This document shows positions 36,313 through 47,659 of a stretch of 59,732 nt of DNA, piece by piece. The stretch lies in contig NZ_BPQT01000031.1 in NCBI RefSeq assembly GCF_022179405.1, positions 1 to 59,732 of the forward strand. Direction: 5' to 3'. Source of the DNA: Methylobacterium marchantiae. Its GTDB lineage: Bacteria; Pseudomonadota; Alphaproteobacteria; Rhizobiales; Beijerinckiaceae. Numbering within the stretch: position 1 is the stretch's first letter; every line of letters starts with the position of its first letter. Under the pieces are notes generated by a model. The model was not told the DNA's origin, ran no database searches, and was given only the letters and a program-made list of their open reading frames with translations. A program made the position numbers and the translations under genes.

Positions 36313-36765
36313 TCACGCCTTCTTCTGCCAGCGTCCGGATTCGTCCTGCTGCCAGTAGGCGATCGTATGGCCCGCCTCCTTGGCCTGTTTCCACTGGGCG
36401 CGCGCGCCGAGCAGCGCATCCTGGTCGTTGCCGTCGAACAGGATGCAGATGCGCTGGTAGTCGGAGGCATCGGGCGGCAGCGGCGCACCGTCCACCAGGA
36501 AGCGGATGGCGGCGCCGTTGGGATTGTGACCCTGCAGGGTCAGGACCACGGGCTGGGTCGCGGCCTGCGGGTCCCGGTCGGTGCCGTGCGGCAGGAAGCT
36601 GTCGTCGCTGTAGGTCCAGAGATGGTCGTCGAGGGCCTGGAGCCGCTCCTCGCCGGACGCCTGGATGGCCGCGCGCCACTGGCGCTCCAGGGAACGCTCG
36701 ACGAGATTCGGCAGCACCTTTTCGAGGGGCTGCTGCTGGAGATGGTAGAACAGGATCTCGGTCAC
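36313..36765 (-). CDS. holC: DNA polymerase III subunit chi
   Basis: A 150-residue clamp-loader accessory subunit that links the replisome to SSB. The GTG start at 36765 yields the standard (M)TEILFYHLQQQPLEKVLPNLVERSL opening. LWTYSDDSFLPHGT and VVLTLQGHNPNGA are the conserved middle, followed by RICILFDGNDQDALLGARAQWKQAK and the closing YWQQDESGRW. The length and these blocks match alphaproteobacterial HolC. It lies between the GspS-like gene (52 bases upstream) and the S10 peptidase gene on the same strand. Confidence 0.93.
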   Translation of the reverse strand: MTEILFYHLQQQPLEKVLPNLVERSLERQWRAAIQASGEERLQALDDHLWTYSDDSFLPHGTDRDPQAATQPVVLTLQGHNPNGAAIRFLVDGAPLPPDASDYQRICILFDGNDQDALLGARAQWKQAKEAGHTIAYWQQDESGRWQKKA

Positions 36766-36817
36766 GCGGCCCAGGATAGGCCAATGCCGGCGATTTGAAA
36801 GCGACGGGTTGCCGCTC

Positions 36818-37987
36818 TCAGGCCGGCTCGATGACGTGCGGCACGAACAGGGCACCGTTGCCGGTGATCGGGCCGGCACTCTCCCGGACGCAGAGACCCA
36901 CCGGCTCGTTCCCCACGATCCAAGAACCGATGACGGGGCGTCGTCCCTCGAAATCCGGCAGTTCGGCGAGGGCCTGGCGGATATGGCGGCCGCCGCCATA
37001 GGGGCCGTGATCCTGCGCCAGCACGGTGCCGTCGCGCACCACGAGGATGTTCGCGCCCTCCCGCGAGACGAGGGGCTTCTTGACGAAGGACGTCCCGAGC
37101 GAGGCCTTCCGGGGATCGTCCTCGAAATAGGCCGGCAGCAGGTTCGGGTGCCCCGGCTCGCGGGCATGAAGATGCGCCAGTAGCCCCTTGTTGGACAGGA
37201 TGGCCTTCCAGGGCGGTTCGAGGAACCGCGTCGTGGTCTCGTGGAGCCGGTCACCGAAGGCGTCGGCGAAGGCCCATTCCCAGGGATAGAGCTTGAACAG
37301 GGCCGGGATCGGCGCGTCGACGCGGTCGACGAAGCGGCCCGCCTCGTCCCGCCCGATATCCGAGAGATCGAGGAACCGCGTCGCGAGCCCTGCCTGCCGC
37401 GCGCAATCCTCGAGATAGGCCACCGTGCCCCTGTCTTCGGGCGCGTCGGCATAGGCGGTGAAGGCCATCGTGCCATCGCCGCGCAACGTGCGGAACCGGG
37501 CGATCAGCCTCTCGTGGACGGAGTTGAACTGGTCGGACCCCTCGGGCAGCGAGCCGGAGCGCAGCCCCTCTTCCAGCCAGAGCCACTGGAACACACCGGT
37601 TTCGTACAAGGCTGTCGGCGTATCGGCATTGTATTCGAGGAGCTTCGCCCGGCCGGCTTTGTCCCCGCCATAAGAAAAGTCGAGGCGGCCGTAGAGCGAC
37701 GGATCTCCCCGCTTCCAGCTCGCGCGGACCGCGTCCCGGGCGTGTTCGGGAATGTCCAGCGAGGCGAGGATCCGCTCGTCCTCGACGGCATCGGCGACGA
37801 AGGCGAGGCAGAGCGCTTGGATCTCTCCGCTCGGCCCTTCGAGATCGCGCTCGATTTCGTCGAGGCCGAAGGCATAGGCGTGGCTCTCAGACCAGTAGGG
37901 CGCCCCGTCGAGCGTATGGAAGGTGAAGCCGTGCCGGCGGGCGGTGTCCCGCCAGTCCGGTCGCTCGCCGATGGCCACGCGCCGCAT
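36818..37987 (-). CDS. Glutathionylspermidine synthase-like ATP-grasp enzyme (YgiC/YjfC type)
   Basis: A 389-residue ATP-grasp ligase of the GSP_synth family, similar to E. coli YgiC and YjfC, which are homologous to the synthetase half of Gss but of unproven substrate. The start at 37987 shares one base with the stop of the DUF1190 gene (TGATG). Conserved segments are RLDFSYGGDKAGRAKLLEYN, NADTPTALYETGVFQW, a YPWEWAFADAF block, and the ATP-binding VKKPLVSREGANI with GGRHIRQAL. The gene set DUF350-DUF1190-GSP_synth matches the YjfL-YjfM-YjfC grouping. Formation of a peptide or amide bond is likely; making glutathionylspermidine itself is not established. Confidence 0.9.
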   Translation of the reverse strand: MRRVAIGERPDWRDTARRHGFTFHTLDGAPYWSESHAYAFGLDEIERDLEGPSGEIQALCLAFVADAVEDERILASLDIPEHARDAVRASWKRGDPSLYGRLDFSYGGDKAGRAKLLEYNADTPTALYETGVFQWLWLEEGLRSGSLPEGSDQFNSVHERLIARFRTLRGDGTMAFTAYADAPEDRGTVAYLEDCARQAGLATRFLDLSDIGRDEAGRFVDRVDAPIPALFKLYPWEWAFADAFGDRLHETTTRFLEPPWKAILSNKGLLAHLHAREPGHPNLLPAYFEDDPRKASLGTSFVKKPLVSREGANILVVRDGTVLAQDHGPYGGGRHIRQALAELPDFEGRRPVIGSWIVGNEPVGLCVRESAGPITGNGALFVPHVIEPA

Positions 37988-38634
37988 CAGCCGCCGCTCC
38001 CGTGGCCGGACCCGCCATGCGAGGAGAACCCGCGTCCGGTGCTGCCGAAGCCGCCGAACGCGACCCTGCGCACGGCCGAAGACGCGACCCTTGCGCTCGA
38101 ACTCGCCCCTCCCGACGAGGTCGTGACCCGGCCGCCCCAGCCGGTGCAATAGCCTCCGCCGCTCGATCCGCCTCCGGTGCCGACGCCGCTGGCGGTGCGT
38201 TCCTTGGGCGCGTGATCGTAGAGCGGCTGCGGATCGAGGTCCTGGTCATCGCGACGGCCGATCACATAACCCGCCATCATCGGCACGAAGCGACCGGTCG
38301 CGCTCGACGCGACGCTGGCGCCCGGCAGGCAGTGCAAGGCACCGTGATGCGCCTCGCAATCGATCATCGTGGCATAGCGCGGTGCGGATTCGGGATAAGC
38401 CGCGCGGGCGGTCAGGTACTCGCTCCGGCACTCCGCCTCCGTCCGGACCCGGCCGGCGATGCAGGCCTCGGGGTTCGCGTAGACGAGCACGTCTTCCTCG
38501 TCCTGCGACGGATCGACATGGGCGAGCCCGAAGGCCGCGGCTCCGGCACCCGCCAGCATGACGAGGGTGACCGTCTGCGAGCGCATCACGCGCGGAGGTT
38601 TCACGGGCGTCGGCGTATCGGCCTTGGATGGCAT
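37987..38634 (-). CDS. DUF1190 (YgiB-like) protein
   Basis: A 215-residue protein related to E. coli YgiB/YjfM. A basic N-terminus leads into a hydrophobic helix (TVTLVMLAGAGAAAFGLAHV, about 21-40), suggesting membrane anchoring or export. The DUF1190 domain contains NPEACIAGRVRTEAECRSEYLTARAAY and CEAHHGALHCLPG, with regularly placed cysteines that could form disulfides. The last 70 residues are almost pure Ser/Gly (GTGGGSSGGGY and FGSTGRGFSSHGGSGHGSGG), low complexity and probably disordered. It is coupled to the ATP-grasp gene by a one-base stop/start overlap; a Ser/Gly-rich tail beside a ligase invites the idea that it is the substrate, which is speculation. Confidence 0.85.
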   Translation of the reverse strand: MPSKADTPTPVKPPRVMRSQTVTLVMLAGAGAAAFGLAHVDPSQDEEDVLVYANPEACIAGRVRTEAECRSEYLTARAAYPESAPRYATMIDCEAHHGALHCLPGASVASSATGRFVPMMAGYVIGRRDDQDLDPQPLYDHAPKERTASGVGTGGGSSGGGYCTGWGGRVTTSSGGASSSARVASSAVRRVAFGGFGSTGRGFSSHGGSGHGSGG

Positions 38635-38755
38635 CCCAGCATGGACCGCCTTGCGACGACCCGCTCCCTCACGGCACGACGCCGCATGGAGTTTAATCTA
38701 GGAGCGAGCTTGACCGTTTGAAACCGGCGCGCCGCGGAAATGCGCAGGCGCCGGC

Positions 38756-39154
38756 TCAATAGGTCATCGAGGCCGCGTTGACGATGCCACCCGCCAGGGA
38801 CATGGCAGCGAGCAGGATGGCGGCCGCGATCTCGCCGGCTTCGATGCGCCGCGACAGGTCCGGCAGGATCAGCCGCACGACGAAATACAGCAGGATCTGC
38901 ACGATGAGGGCGACGAGGCCCCAGACGATGCAATCGAGGATCGATTGCGCATTGTAGATCGCGACCGAGAGCGGCAGCGTATAGCCGATGAGACTGGCGC
39001 CGAGGGCTATCGCGGCGGCCGCGTTGTTGGCCCGGATGAGCGCGATCTCGCGGTGCGCGGTCGCGGACAGATAGACCGCTAGATAGACCGCCACGAGCCC
39101 GAAGGCCGTGGCCACATAGGCGAGGAAGGCGGGCAGGCCCGAGATCGAGACCAT
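38756..39154 (-). CDS. DUF350 membrane protein (YjfL-like)
   Basis: A 132-residue integral membrane protein with four predicted helices, of the DUF350 family. The pattern is FLAYVATAFGLVAVYLAVYL, then the conserved loop REIALIRANNAAAAIALGASLIG with two asparagines in the membrane, followed by LDCIVWGLVALIVQILLYFVV, and a last helix GEIAAAILLAAMSLAGGIVNA. It starts 16 bases after the pyrG stop and so is probably read from the pyrG transcript as well. It is 121 bases ahead of the DUF1190 gene, completing the YjfL-YjfM-YjfC-like set. Function is unknown. Confidence 0.88.
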   Translation of the reverse strand: MVSISGLPAFLAYVATAFGLVAVYLAVYLSATAHREIALIRANNAAAAIALGASLIGYTLPLSVAIYNAQSILDCIVWGLVALIVQILLYFVVRLILPDLSRRIEAGEIAAAILLAAMSLAGGIVNAASMTY

Positions 39155-39170
39155 CGTGCCCGCCCTCCCC

Positions 39171-40946
<1,776 letters not shown>

Positions 40947-41363
40947 TCAGCGCGACTGCGGCGCTTCGGGCGTCGCCGGCTGGGCGGGCGCCGCCGGAGC
41001 GGGCTGGCCGGTGCCTTGCGTCGCGCCCTGGCTGCTACCCTGGCCCGGACGCAGGGTCTCGAGCAGGTTGCCATTGGGCACCGCCGGCTGCGTCGTCGCG
41101 GCACCGTCGAGGATCGATTTCGGCGCGGCGCTGCGATGGGAGATGATCGCGAGCGTCATGCTGGTGGTGAAGAACAGGGCGGCCAGGATGGCGGTGGCCC
41201 GCGTCAGGGCATTGGCCTGTCCGCGCCCGGTCATGAAGCCCGAGACGCCGCCGCCGCTGCTGCCACCGCCGAGCCCGAGTCCGCCTTCCGAGCGCTGCAG
41301 CAGGACCACGGCGATGAGGGCGAGAACGACGATGAGGTGGATGGAGATCAGGACGGCATTCAT
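40947..41363 (-). CDS. secG: Preprotein translocase subunit SecG
   Basis: An inner-membrane subunit of the SecYEG channel. The 138 residues comprise two helices (NAVLISIHLIVVLALIAVVL, and AILAALFFTTSMTLAII) joined by the conserved LLQRSEGGLGLGGGSSGGGVSGF loop with a RGQANALTRAT segment. The C-terminal 60 residues are a Pro/Ala/Gln-rich tail (AAPAQPATPEAPQSR) that is common in alphaproteobacterial SecG. The position between tpiA and pyrG on the same strand is the classical order. Confidence 0.95.
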   Translation of the reverse strand: MNAVLISIHLIVVLALIAVVLLQRSEGGLGLGGGSSGGGVSGFMTGRGQANALTRATAILAALFFTTSMTLAIISHRSAAPKSILDGAATTQPAVPNGNLLETLRPGQGSSQGATQGTGQPAPAAPAQPATPEAPQSR

Positions 41364-41515
41364 GTCGATCGGGTCCGATGTTCCTGGTGCGTGACGCGCG
41401 AGAGCCGCGCTTCGGCGGCCGACGAGGTCCGTCGAGGAACGTCTGCAAAGCGCAGGCTCCTACACGAGATGGTGTCCCGCGCCAAATCCTGCACGGGGTC
41501 TTGACGGCGATCGTC

Positions 41516-42277
41516 TCAGGCGTAGGCGGCCGCGATCCCCAGGAAGTCCGCGGCGACGAGGCTCGCGCCGCCCACCAGCGCGCCGTCGACATTCTCCACC
41601 GACATCAGCTCGCGGGCGTTGCCGGGCTTCACAGACCCGCCGTAGAGGATGCGCACCTTCTGCGCCTCCGGTCCGATGAGCTGGCCGAGCATCTCGCGCA
41701 GCGAGGCATGGACCTCGGCGATGTCGGCGGGGGTCGGGGTGAGGCCGGTGCCGATCGCCCAGACCGGCTCGTAGGCGATGACCGTGTCGCTCGCCTTGGC
41801 GCCTTTGGGCACGCCGATGGCGAGCTGGGCCCGGACGATGTCGAGGGCACGGCCCTCCTCGCGCTCCTCCTGCGTCTCGCCGACGCAGATGATGCCGCAG
41901 AGGCCGGCGCGGCGGGCGCCGAGCGCCTTGGCGTGCACGCCGTCATCGGTCTCGTGGTGATAGGCGCGCCGTTCCGAATGTCCGACGATGACGTAGCTCG
42001 CACCGAGATCGGCGAGCATCTCGGCGGAGATGCTCCCGGTGAAGGCGCCGCTGGCCTTGGCGTGAAGGTTCTGGCCGCCGATGGAGACGGCCGACCCGTA
42101 GACGGCGGCGACGCACGAGGAGATCAGCGTCGAGGGCGGGCAGATGAGGACGTCGATCCGGGAGGTGAGTTCAGGCGAGAGCCCGTCGCGGATCGCCTCG
42201 ACCACGGGGACCGAACCGCGCAGGCCGTTCATCTTCCAGTTGCCGGCGATCAGCGGCCGCCGTCCCGACTTCGTCAT
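41516..42277 (-). CDS. tpiA: Triosephosphate isomerase
   Basis: Interconverts glyceraldehyde-3-phosphate and dihydroxyacetone phosphate. The 253 residues start at 42277, giving [18 protein letters not shown] with the active-site lysine; an upstream in-frame start at 42316 is unlikely. The electrophilic histidine is in IVGHSERR and the catalytic glutamate in [11 protein letters not shown]. The phosphate-binding loop reads [12 protein letters not shown]. It is divergent from the PpiD-like gene with 194 bases between, a gene order (tpiA / ppiD / trpE) well known in Rhizobiales. Confidence 0.97.
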   Translation of the reverse strand: MTKSGRRPLIAGNWKMNGLRGSVPVVEAIRDGLSPELTSRIDVLICPPSTLISSCVAAVYGSAVSIGGQNLHAKASGAFTGSISAEMLADLGASYVIVGHSERRAYHHETDDGVHAKALGARRAGLCGIICVGETQEEREEGRALDIVRAQLAIGVPKGAKASDTVIAYEPVWAIGTGLTPTPADIAEVHASLREMLGQLIGPEAQKVRILYGGSVKPGNARELMSVENVDGALVGGASLVAADFLGIAAAYA

Positions 42278-42471
42278 CGAATCCCTCGTTCCCAAAACCT
42301 GATGGACCGGCTTCACCGGATCGTGAGCTGGGCCGTAACAGAGCCGACTTGCCGGCGCAAACCTGGGCCTGCGAATTCCACCGGCCTTTGCTGGCGGGCG
42401 CGGATGGTCTATCGCGGGCGGCTTGGAGCCGTGCCCCGGCAGGCCGTCACGACGGATATTCGAACGTTCCG

Positions 42472-44373
42472 ATGCTGCAGAACATGCGTAGCGCCAGCCA
42501 GCATTGGCTCGGCAAGATCATCCTCACGGTGGTCTTCACCTTCCTCATCGCCGGCGTCGCGATCTTCGGCGTGGAGGATTTCTTCCGCTCGAATTCTGCC
42601 ACGACGGTGGCCACGGTGGGCAAGACGCAGATCACCGCCGAATCCGTGCGCTCGGCCTATCAGCTGCAGCTTCAGCGCTATCAATCGCAGCTCCAGCGCA
42701 GCCTGACCCCGGAACAGGCAAGGGGCCTGGGTCTCGACCGGCAGGTCCTGTCGCAGCTCATCAGCGAGGCCTCCCTCGACCAGCAGACCCGCGATCTGGG
42801 CCTCGTGATCCCCGATTCGGCGGTGCTGCGGGCGATCCAGGAGGAGCCGACCTTCAAGGGCGCCAACGGGACCTTCGACCAGAACCTCTTCTTCCAGACG
42901 CTGCAGCGGGCCGGCATCAACGAGGCGATGTTCGTGCGCGACCAGCGCGCCGCCGCCGGGCGTCTCCAGATCGCCGAGGCCGTCGCTTCCGACGTCCATG
43001 TTCCCGCGGCCCTGCGCGAGGCCGTGCATCGCTACACGACGGAGCGCCGCGCCGCCTCCTTCCTGATGCTGCCGCCCTCGGTGGCGGGCGACGTCCCGGC
43101 CCCGACCGAGGACGAGGTGAAGTCTTTCTACGAGGAGAACAAGACCGCGTTCCGCGCGCCGGATTACCGCGCCGTGACCCTCCTCGCCCTCGATCCGCAG
43201 GCGATGGCGAAGCCCGACGCCGTCACCGACGAGGACGTGCAGAAGCGCTACGACCTCGGCAAGGCGCAGTACGGCACGCCGGAGCGCCGGACCATCCAGC
43301 AGATCGTGTTCCCCGACGAGGCTTCCGCCGAGGCCGCCCGCAAGGAGATCGAATCCGGCGAGAAGCCGTTCGAGGCGGTGGCGCTGGCCCGCGGCGTCGA
43401 TGCCAAGGAATTGTCGCTGGGCAACCTGACCAAGGCCGAGCTGTTCGATCCCGCCGTGGCCGATGCCGCCTTCGCCCTGGCCCAGAACGCCGTGAGCACG
43501 CCGGTCAAGGGCCGCTTCGGCACCGTGCTCCTGCGCGTCACCGCCATCGAGCCCGCGACCAGCAAGCCCCTGGCCGAGGTGGCGCCCGAGATCCGCAAGA
43601 CCATCGCCCTCGAACGCGCCAAGACGGCCGTCGAGAAGGACCACGACACGATCGAGGACGAGCGCGCCAACAGCAAGCCGCTCGCCGACATCGCCAAGGA
43701 GCGCGGTCTCACCCTCGTCACCCTGCCGGCGGTGAGCGCCCAGGGGCTCGACCCATCGGGCAAGCCCGTCGAGGGCATTCCCGACCGCGACACCACGCTG
43801 CCCATCGTGTTCCGCTCGGAGATCGGCAGCGACACCGAGGCGCTGCGCCTGAAGACTGGCGGCTATGTCTGGGTCGACGTCACCGGCATCGACCATGCCC
43901 ACGACAAGCCCCTCGAACAGGTGCGCGACCAGGTCGCCGCCCAGTGGCGCGCCGCCGAGGTGGCCAAGCGCCTCTCTGAGAAGGCGCGCAGCCTGACCGA
44001 GCGCCTCGACAAGGGCGAGTCCATCGACACCCTCGCGGACGAGGTCGGCGTGCAGGTCCAGACCTCCACCGACATCGCCCGCAACCAGGGCAAGGACGGG
44101 CTGTCGGCGGATGTGGTCAACCGCATCTTCTCGACGCCGGTGGACAAGTCCGTCTCGGTGGAATCCGGCGAGTCCCGCGTGGTCGCGAAGGTCACCGCGG
44201 CCTCGATGCCCGCCTTCGTGCCGGGCAGTCCGTCGGACGAGGCCATCTCCAAACGGTTCCAGGCGACGCTCATCGACGACGTCCTCGGCGAGTACATCGC
44301 CGACGTCCAGAAGACCGTGGGGATCACCGTCAACCAGACGGCGTTCCGGCGCGCGATCGGCGGCGAGTACTGA
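42472..44373 (+). CDS. ppiD: PpiD/SurA_N-type periplasmic peptidyl-prolyl isomerase
   Basis: A 633-residue chaperone anchored by one N-terminal helix ([21 protein letters not shown], about 13-33), with the rest in the periplasm. Residues 40-180 form the SurA_N-like chaperone region ([37 protein letters not shown]). A parvulin-like domain is in the middle (about 270-370, with [22 protein letters not shown] and [10 protein letters not shown]), followed by a long helical C-terminal region. The start at 42472 is chosen because the membrane helix follows directly. It would help newly exported proteins at SecYEG. trpE follows after seven bases. Confidence 0.92.
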   Translation: MLQNMRSASQHWLGKIILTVVFTFLIAGVAIFGVEDFFRSNSATTVATVGKTQITAESVRSAYQLQLQRYQSQLQRSLTPEQARGLGLDRQVLSQLISEASLDQQTRDLGLVIPDSAVLRAIQEEPTFKGANGTFDQNLFFQTLQRAGINEAMFVRDQRAAAGRLQIAEAVASDVHVPAALREAVHRYTTERRAASFLMLPPSVAGDVPAPTEDEVKSFYEENKTAFRAPDYRAVTLLALDPQAMAKPDAVTDEDVQKRYDLGKAQYGTPERRTIQQIVFPDEASAEAARKEIESGEKPFEAVALARGVDAKELSLGNLTKAELFDPAVADAAFALAQNAVSTPVKGRFGTVLLRVTAIEPATSKPLAEVAPEIRKTIALERAKTAVEKDHDTIEDERANSKPLADIAKERGLTLVTLPAVSAQGLDPSGKPVEGIPDRDTTLPIVFRSEIGSDTEALRLKTGGYVWVDVTGIDHAHDKPLEQVRDQVAAQWRAAEVAKRLSEKARSLTERLDKGESIDTLADEVGVQVQTSTDIARNQGKDGLSADVVNRIFSTPVDKSVSVESGESRVVAKVTAASMPAFVPGSPSDEAISKRFQATLIDDVLGEYIADVQKTVGITVNQTAFRRAIGGEY

Positions 44374-44380
44374 ACGGACC

Positions 44381-45901
44381 ATGTTTCAGGAGCCGGATTA
44401 CGCCGCCTTCGCGGAGGCCTACGAAGCGGGTCGCCCGACCCTCCTCAACCTGACCCTGGTGGCCGATCTGGAGACCCCGGTCGCGGCCTTCCTCAAGCTG
44501 CGCGCCGTCCATGCCGGACCGGCCTTCCTCCTCGAATCCGTCGAGGGCGGTGCCGTGCGCGGCCGCTACTCGATGATCGGGCTCGATCCCGACCTCGCCT
44601 GGCGCTGCCGCGACGGTCGCCCGGAAACCGCGCGTGGCGGCGACCTCTCGGCTTTCGAGCCCGACCCTGCCGCTCCCCTCGACAGCCTGCGCGCGCTGAT
44701 CGCGGAGAGTGCCATCGGCATCGATGACGGCGCAGCACTTCCGCCCATGGCGGCGGGCCTGTTCGGCTATCTCGGCTACGACATGGTCCGCGCCATGGAG
44801 CGGCTCGGGGAGCCGAACCCCGACCCGCTCGGCGTCCCCGACGCGATCCTCGTCAGGCCGCGCGTCATGGTGGTGTTCGACGCCGTGCGCGACATCATCA
44901 CGATCGTCGGTCCCGTGCGTCCGAATCCGGGCGTGTCGGCCCGCTCGGCCTACGAAGGTGCCCTGACCCGGCTGGAACGGGTCGCGGAGGTTCTGGAAGG
45001 TCCGCTCCCGATCGAGGCCCGGATCGATCCCCGCACCATCGCCCATCCCGAGCCGGTCTCGAACACCTCGGCCGACGAGTACCTGTCCATGGTGGCACGG
45101 GCGAAGGAGTACATCGTCGCCGGCGACGTGTTCCAGGTGGTGCTGTCCCAGCGCTTCGAAGCGCCCTTCACGCTGCCGGCCATCGCCCTCTACCGCTCGC
45201 TGCGGCGGACCAACCCGGCCCCCTTCCTGTGCTACCTCGATTTCGAGGATTTCCAGGTGGTGTGCTCGTCGCCGGAAATCCTGGTGCGGGTGCGCGACGG
45301 GCGCGTCACCATCCGCCCCATCGCCGGCACGCGCCGGCGCGGCGCCGATGCAGCCGAGGACAAGGCCCTCTCGGACGAACTCCTGGCCGACCCGAAGGAA
45401 CGCTCCGAGCACCTGATGCTGCTCGATCTCGGACGCAACGATGTCGGCCGGGTCTCGCGCATCGGCAGCGTCACCGTGACCGGCTCGTTCTTCCTCGAAT
45501 ATTACAGCCACGTCATGCACATCGTCTCCAACGTCGAAGGCGAACTCGATCCGCGCCACGACGCGCTGGGTGCCCTCTCGGCGGGGTTTCCGGCGGGCAC
45601 CGTCTCCGGCGCACCCAAGGTCCGGGCCATGGAGATCATCGACGAGCTGGAGCGCGAGAAGCGCGGACCCTATGGCGGCTGCATCGGCTATTTCGGCGCG
45701 CGCGGCGAGATGGACACCTGCATCGTCCTGCGCACCGCCATCGTGAAGGACGGCCGGATGCACGTTCAGGCCGGCGCCGGCATCGTCTACGATTCCGATC
45801 CGGCCTCCGAGCAGCAGGAATGCGTGAACAAGGCGAAGGCCCTTTTTCGCGCGGCCGAGGATGCGGTGATGTTCGCGAGCCGGGCGCGGCGGGGGCAATA
45901 A
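44381..45901 (+). CDS. trpE: Anthranilate synthase component I
   Basis: Aminates chorismate to anthranilate, the first step of tryptophan synthesis. The 506 residues include the feedback region near the N-terminus (AFLLESVEGG, RYSMIGLDP) and the chorismate-binding core: FQVVLSQRFE, SSPEILVRV, IRPIAGTRRRG, LLDLGRNDVGRVS, then SGAPKVRAMEIIDELE, with GPYGGCIGYFG near the end. It is a separate subunit rather than the TrpEG fusion found in several other Rhizobiales. No attenuator leader peptide was found; it lies only 7 bases behind the PpiD-like gene. The partner trpG lies 3.2 kb away, beyond three unrelated genes. Confidence 0.97.
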   Translation: MFQEPDYAAFAEAYEAGRPTLLNLTLVADLETPVAAFLKLRAVHAGPAFLLESVEGGAVRGRYSMIGLDPDLAWRCRDGRPETARGGDLSAFEPDPAAPLDSLRALIAESAIGIDDGAALPPMAAGLFGYLGYDMVRAMERLGEPNPDPLGVPDAILVRPRVMVVFDAVRDIITIVGPVRPNPGVSARSAYEGALTRLERVAEVLEGPLPIEARIDPRTIAHPEPVSNTSADEYLSMVARAKEYIVAGDVFQVVLSQRFEAPFTLPAIALYRSLRRTNPAPFLCYLDFEDFQVVCSSPEILVRVRDGRVTIRPIAGTRRRGADAAEDKALSDELLADPKERSEHLMLLDLGRNDVGRVSRIGSVTVTGSFFLEYYSHVMHIVSNVEGELDPRHDALGALSAGFPAGTVSGAPKVRAMEIIDELEREKRGPYGGCIGYFGARGEMDTCIVLRTAIVKDGRMHVQAGAGIVYDSDPASEQQECVNKAKALFRAAEDAVMFASRARRGQ

Positions 45902-45905
45902 GGCT

Positions 45906-46577
45906 TCACCGGTTTCCGCGAAGCGCGAGCCAGCGGCCGAGTTCCAGTCCGATGAGGACGAAAGCAAGACTGAGTGCGAAGGGACCAATCAGATAATAGT
46001 TGGCCGCACTTCCCCAGAACAGAAGATCACTACGCCAGCCGAACGAGATTTTGCGGCCCGGTAGGGCGAGTTGGAGATGAGCCGTTAGTCCGTGAAACTC
46101 TGGACAGTCTCGCAGGATCGAGGCCTCGAAACGATAGGGGCCTGGAATGAGACCTTTCGGCTGAGCGATCATCCTCCAGATCTCTTTCTCGGCATGGCTA
46201 TCGCCGCCGAAAGTGCTTCCCTCTCCCGACGCCACTCTTCGTCCAGACGGATCGCTCAGCGACCATCGTATCGGGACATCCGTTCCCGAAGGTCGGGTCC
46301 GCAATCCATCCTTTCCAAAAGGAGAAAACTTTCCAACCAAGACCATCGCTTCTTTGCGCGGACGTGAGCCGATTGAGAACTTGAAGCTCAGTTCGTGGGG
46401 ACCATCCATCCTGACCCGAATGGTTCGTTCCACGTGGCCGGCAGGCGAGAGCGAGATCGGTTCGTCCAGGGGCGCGTCGGTCATCTCAACCGACCAGAGT
46501 GCGAACCCGCCCAGCCAAACCAGCAGGACGAGCAGAAGCGACATCAAGACACGACGCCTGTTGAAGAAATCGATCAT
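45906..46577 (-). CDS. Membrane-anchored protein of unknown function, possibly DUF5625-like
   Basis: A 223-residue protein with an N-terminal helix (VLMSLLLVLLVWLGGFALWSV, about 10-30), a beta-rich soluble domain, and a second helix near the C-terminus (YYLIGPFALSLAFVLIGLEL). The soluble domain has ERTIRVRMDGPHELSFKF, VPIRWSLSDPSG and LIPGPYRFEASILRDCPEF. This beta-sandwich pattern reminds me of the DUF5625 family, but the match is from memory and weak. Codon use is less GC-rich than in the trp genes on either side, and the gene is on the opposite strand. Both facts suggest recent acquisition. Confidence 0.65.
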   Translation of the reverse strand: MIDFFNRRRVLMSLLLVLLVWLGGFALWSVEMTDAPLDEPISLSPAGHVERTIRVRMDGPHELSFKFSIGSRPRKEAMVLVGKFSPFGKDGLRTRPSGTDVPIRWSLSDPSGRRVASGEGSTFGGDSHAEKEIWRMIAQPKGLIPGPYRFEASILRDCPEFHGLTAHLQLALPGRKISFGWRSDLLFWGSAANYYLIGPFALSLAFVLIGLELGRWLALRGNR

Positions 46578-46768
46578 CTGCTGAAAATCGGCCCTGATGA
46601 CACGCTATCGGAATGGCCCGAGCATCCCGTTCTTTCGGTGTAGAGCGACAGACCACAAAGGATTGCTGCCTCTCTCAGAATTGTCTGTCCATTCCGGTTG
46701 TCGACGAAGGCTGCTTGAAAGAATCTATCGATAGCGGATCAATCGTCCCGGGCGGAGGAGAGGATGTG

Positions 46769-47656
46769 ATGGCGAGGAGCGAGATCGATGTCGTTCGGGC
46801 CCTGCTCGCCGACAGTCCGAGATCGTCCGATCTGGCGCAGCGCCGCGAGCGGCTCGACGGGTTCGGGACGCGCTATCCCGTCGCCGCGGATGTCGAGGTC
46901 GTGCCCGTCGATGCCGGCGGGGTGGCAGCGGAATGGACCGCGAGCCCGACGGCCGATCCCTCCCGAATCGTCCTGTTCCTGCATGGCGGCGGCTACGTCT
47001 CCGGCTCGATCGCCAGCCACAGGCACATGGTGGCAGAGGCGGGGCGTGCCGCCGGGGCCCGGACCCTGGCTCTCGGCTATCGCCTCGCTCCGGAGCATCC
47101 GTTTCCGGCGGCTCTCGACGACGCCCTCGCGGGCTATCGCTTCCTCCTCGATTCGGGGATCGGCCCCGGCAGGATCGCCCTGTCCGGCGAGAGTGCGGGC
47201 GGCGGTCTCGCCCTGGCGACGGCGATCTCGCTCCGCGACGCGGGCCTGCCGCTGCCGGGTTGCCTCTGGCTGACCTCGCCCTGGGTCGACCTCGACATGT
47301 CCGGGGGCAGCATGGATTCCAAGGCCGCGGTCGATCCGTTGATCCACCGGGACTACCTGATCGAGTTGGCGACGGCCTATCGCGGCGGGAGGAACGCGTC
47401 GGCGCCGCTGATCTCGCCGCTCCATGCCGATCTCGCCAGCCTGCCGCCGATGCTGATCCAGGTCGGCTCGGCCGAGACCCTGCTCGACGACGCGCTGAGG
47501 CTCGCCTCCCGGGCCGCCTCCGCGGATCTCGCCGTGACGCTCCAGGTCTGGCCGTGCATGATCCATGCCTGGCACCTGTTCTACCAACAGCTCGCCGAAG
47601 GGCGCCAAGCGCTGGCGAGTGCCGGTGCCTTCATCCGCGCGCGGACGGAGACCTGA
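46769..47656 (+). CDS. Alpha/beta hydrolase of the HSL (hormone-sensitive lipase) family
   Basis: A 295-residue esterase-type enzyme. The start at 46769 is supported by an unusually strong ribosome site (GGCGGAGGAGAGG). HSL-family signatures are the oxyanion HGGG (72-75), YRLAPEHPFPAALDD, and the nucleophile Ser142 in GESAGGGLAL. The catalytic aspartate should lie around the SAETLLDDA segment and the histidine in MIHAWHLF. Such enzymes hydrolyse short-chain esters or lactones; the substrate is unknown. The MFS exporter begins 4 bases after its stop, so the two form an operon that may degrade or export a small ester compound. Confidence 0.92.
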   Translation: MARSEIDVVRALLADSPRSSDLAQRRERLDGFGTRYPVAADVEVVPVDAGGVAAEWTASPTADPSRIVLFLHGGGYVSGSIASHRHMVAEAGRAAGARTLALGYRLAPEHPFPAALDDALAGYRFLLDSGIGPGRIALSGESAGGGLALATAISLRDAGLPLPGCLWLTSPWVDLDMSGGSMDSKAAVDPLIHRDYLIELATAYRGGRNASAPLISPLHADLASLPPMLIQVGSAETLLDDALRLASRAASADLAVTLQVWPCMIHAWHLFYQQLAEGRQALASAGAFIRARTET

Positions 47657-47659
47657 TCG

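Noticed and set aside
44350-44381. trp attenuator leader peptide ahead of trpE
   Set aside because: Only 7 bases separate the PpiD-like stop from the trpE start, leaving no room for a leader peptide with tandem Trp codons and a terminator.
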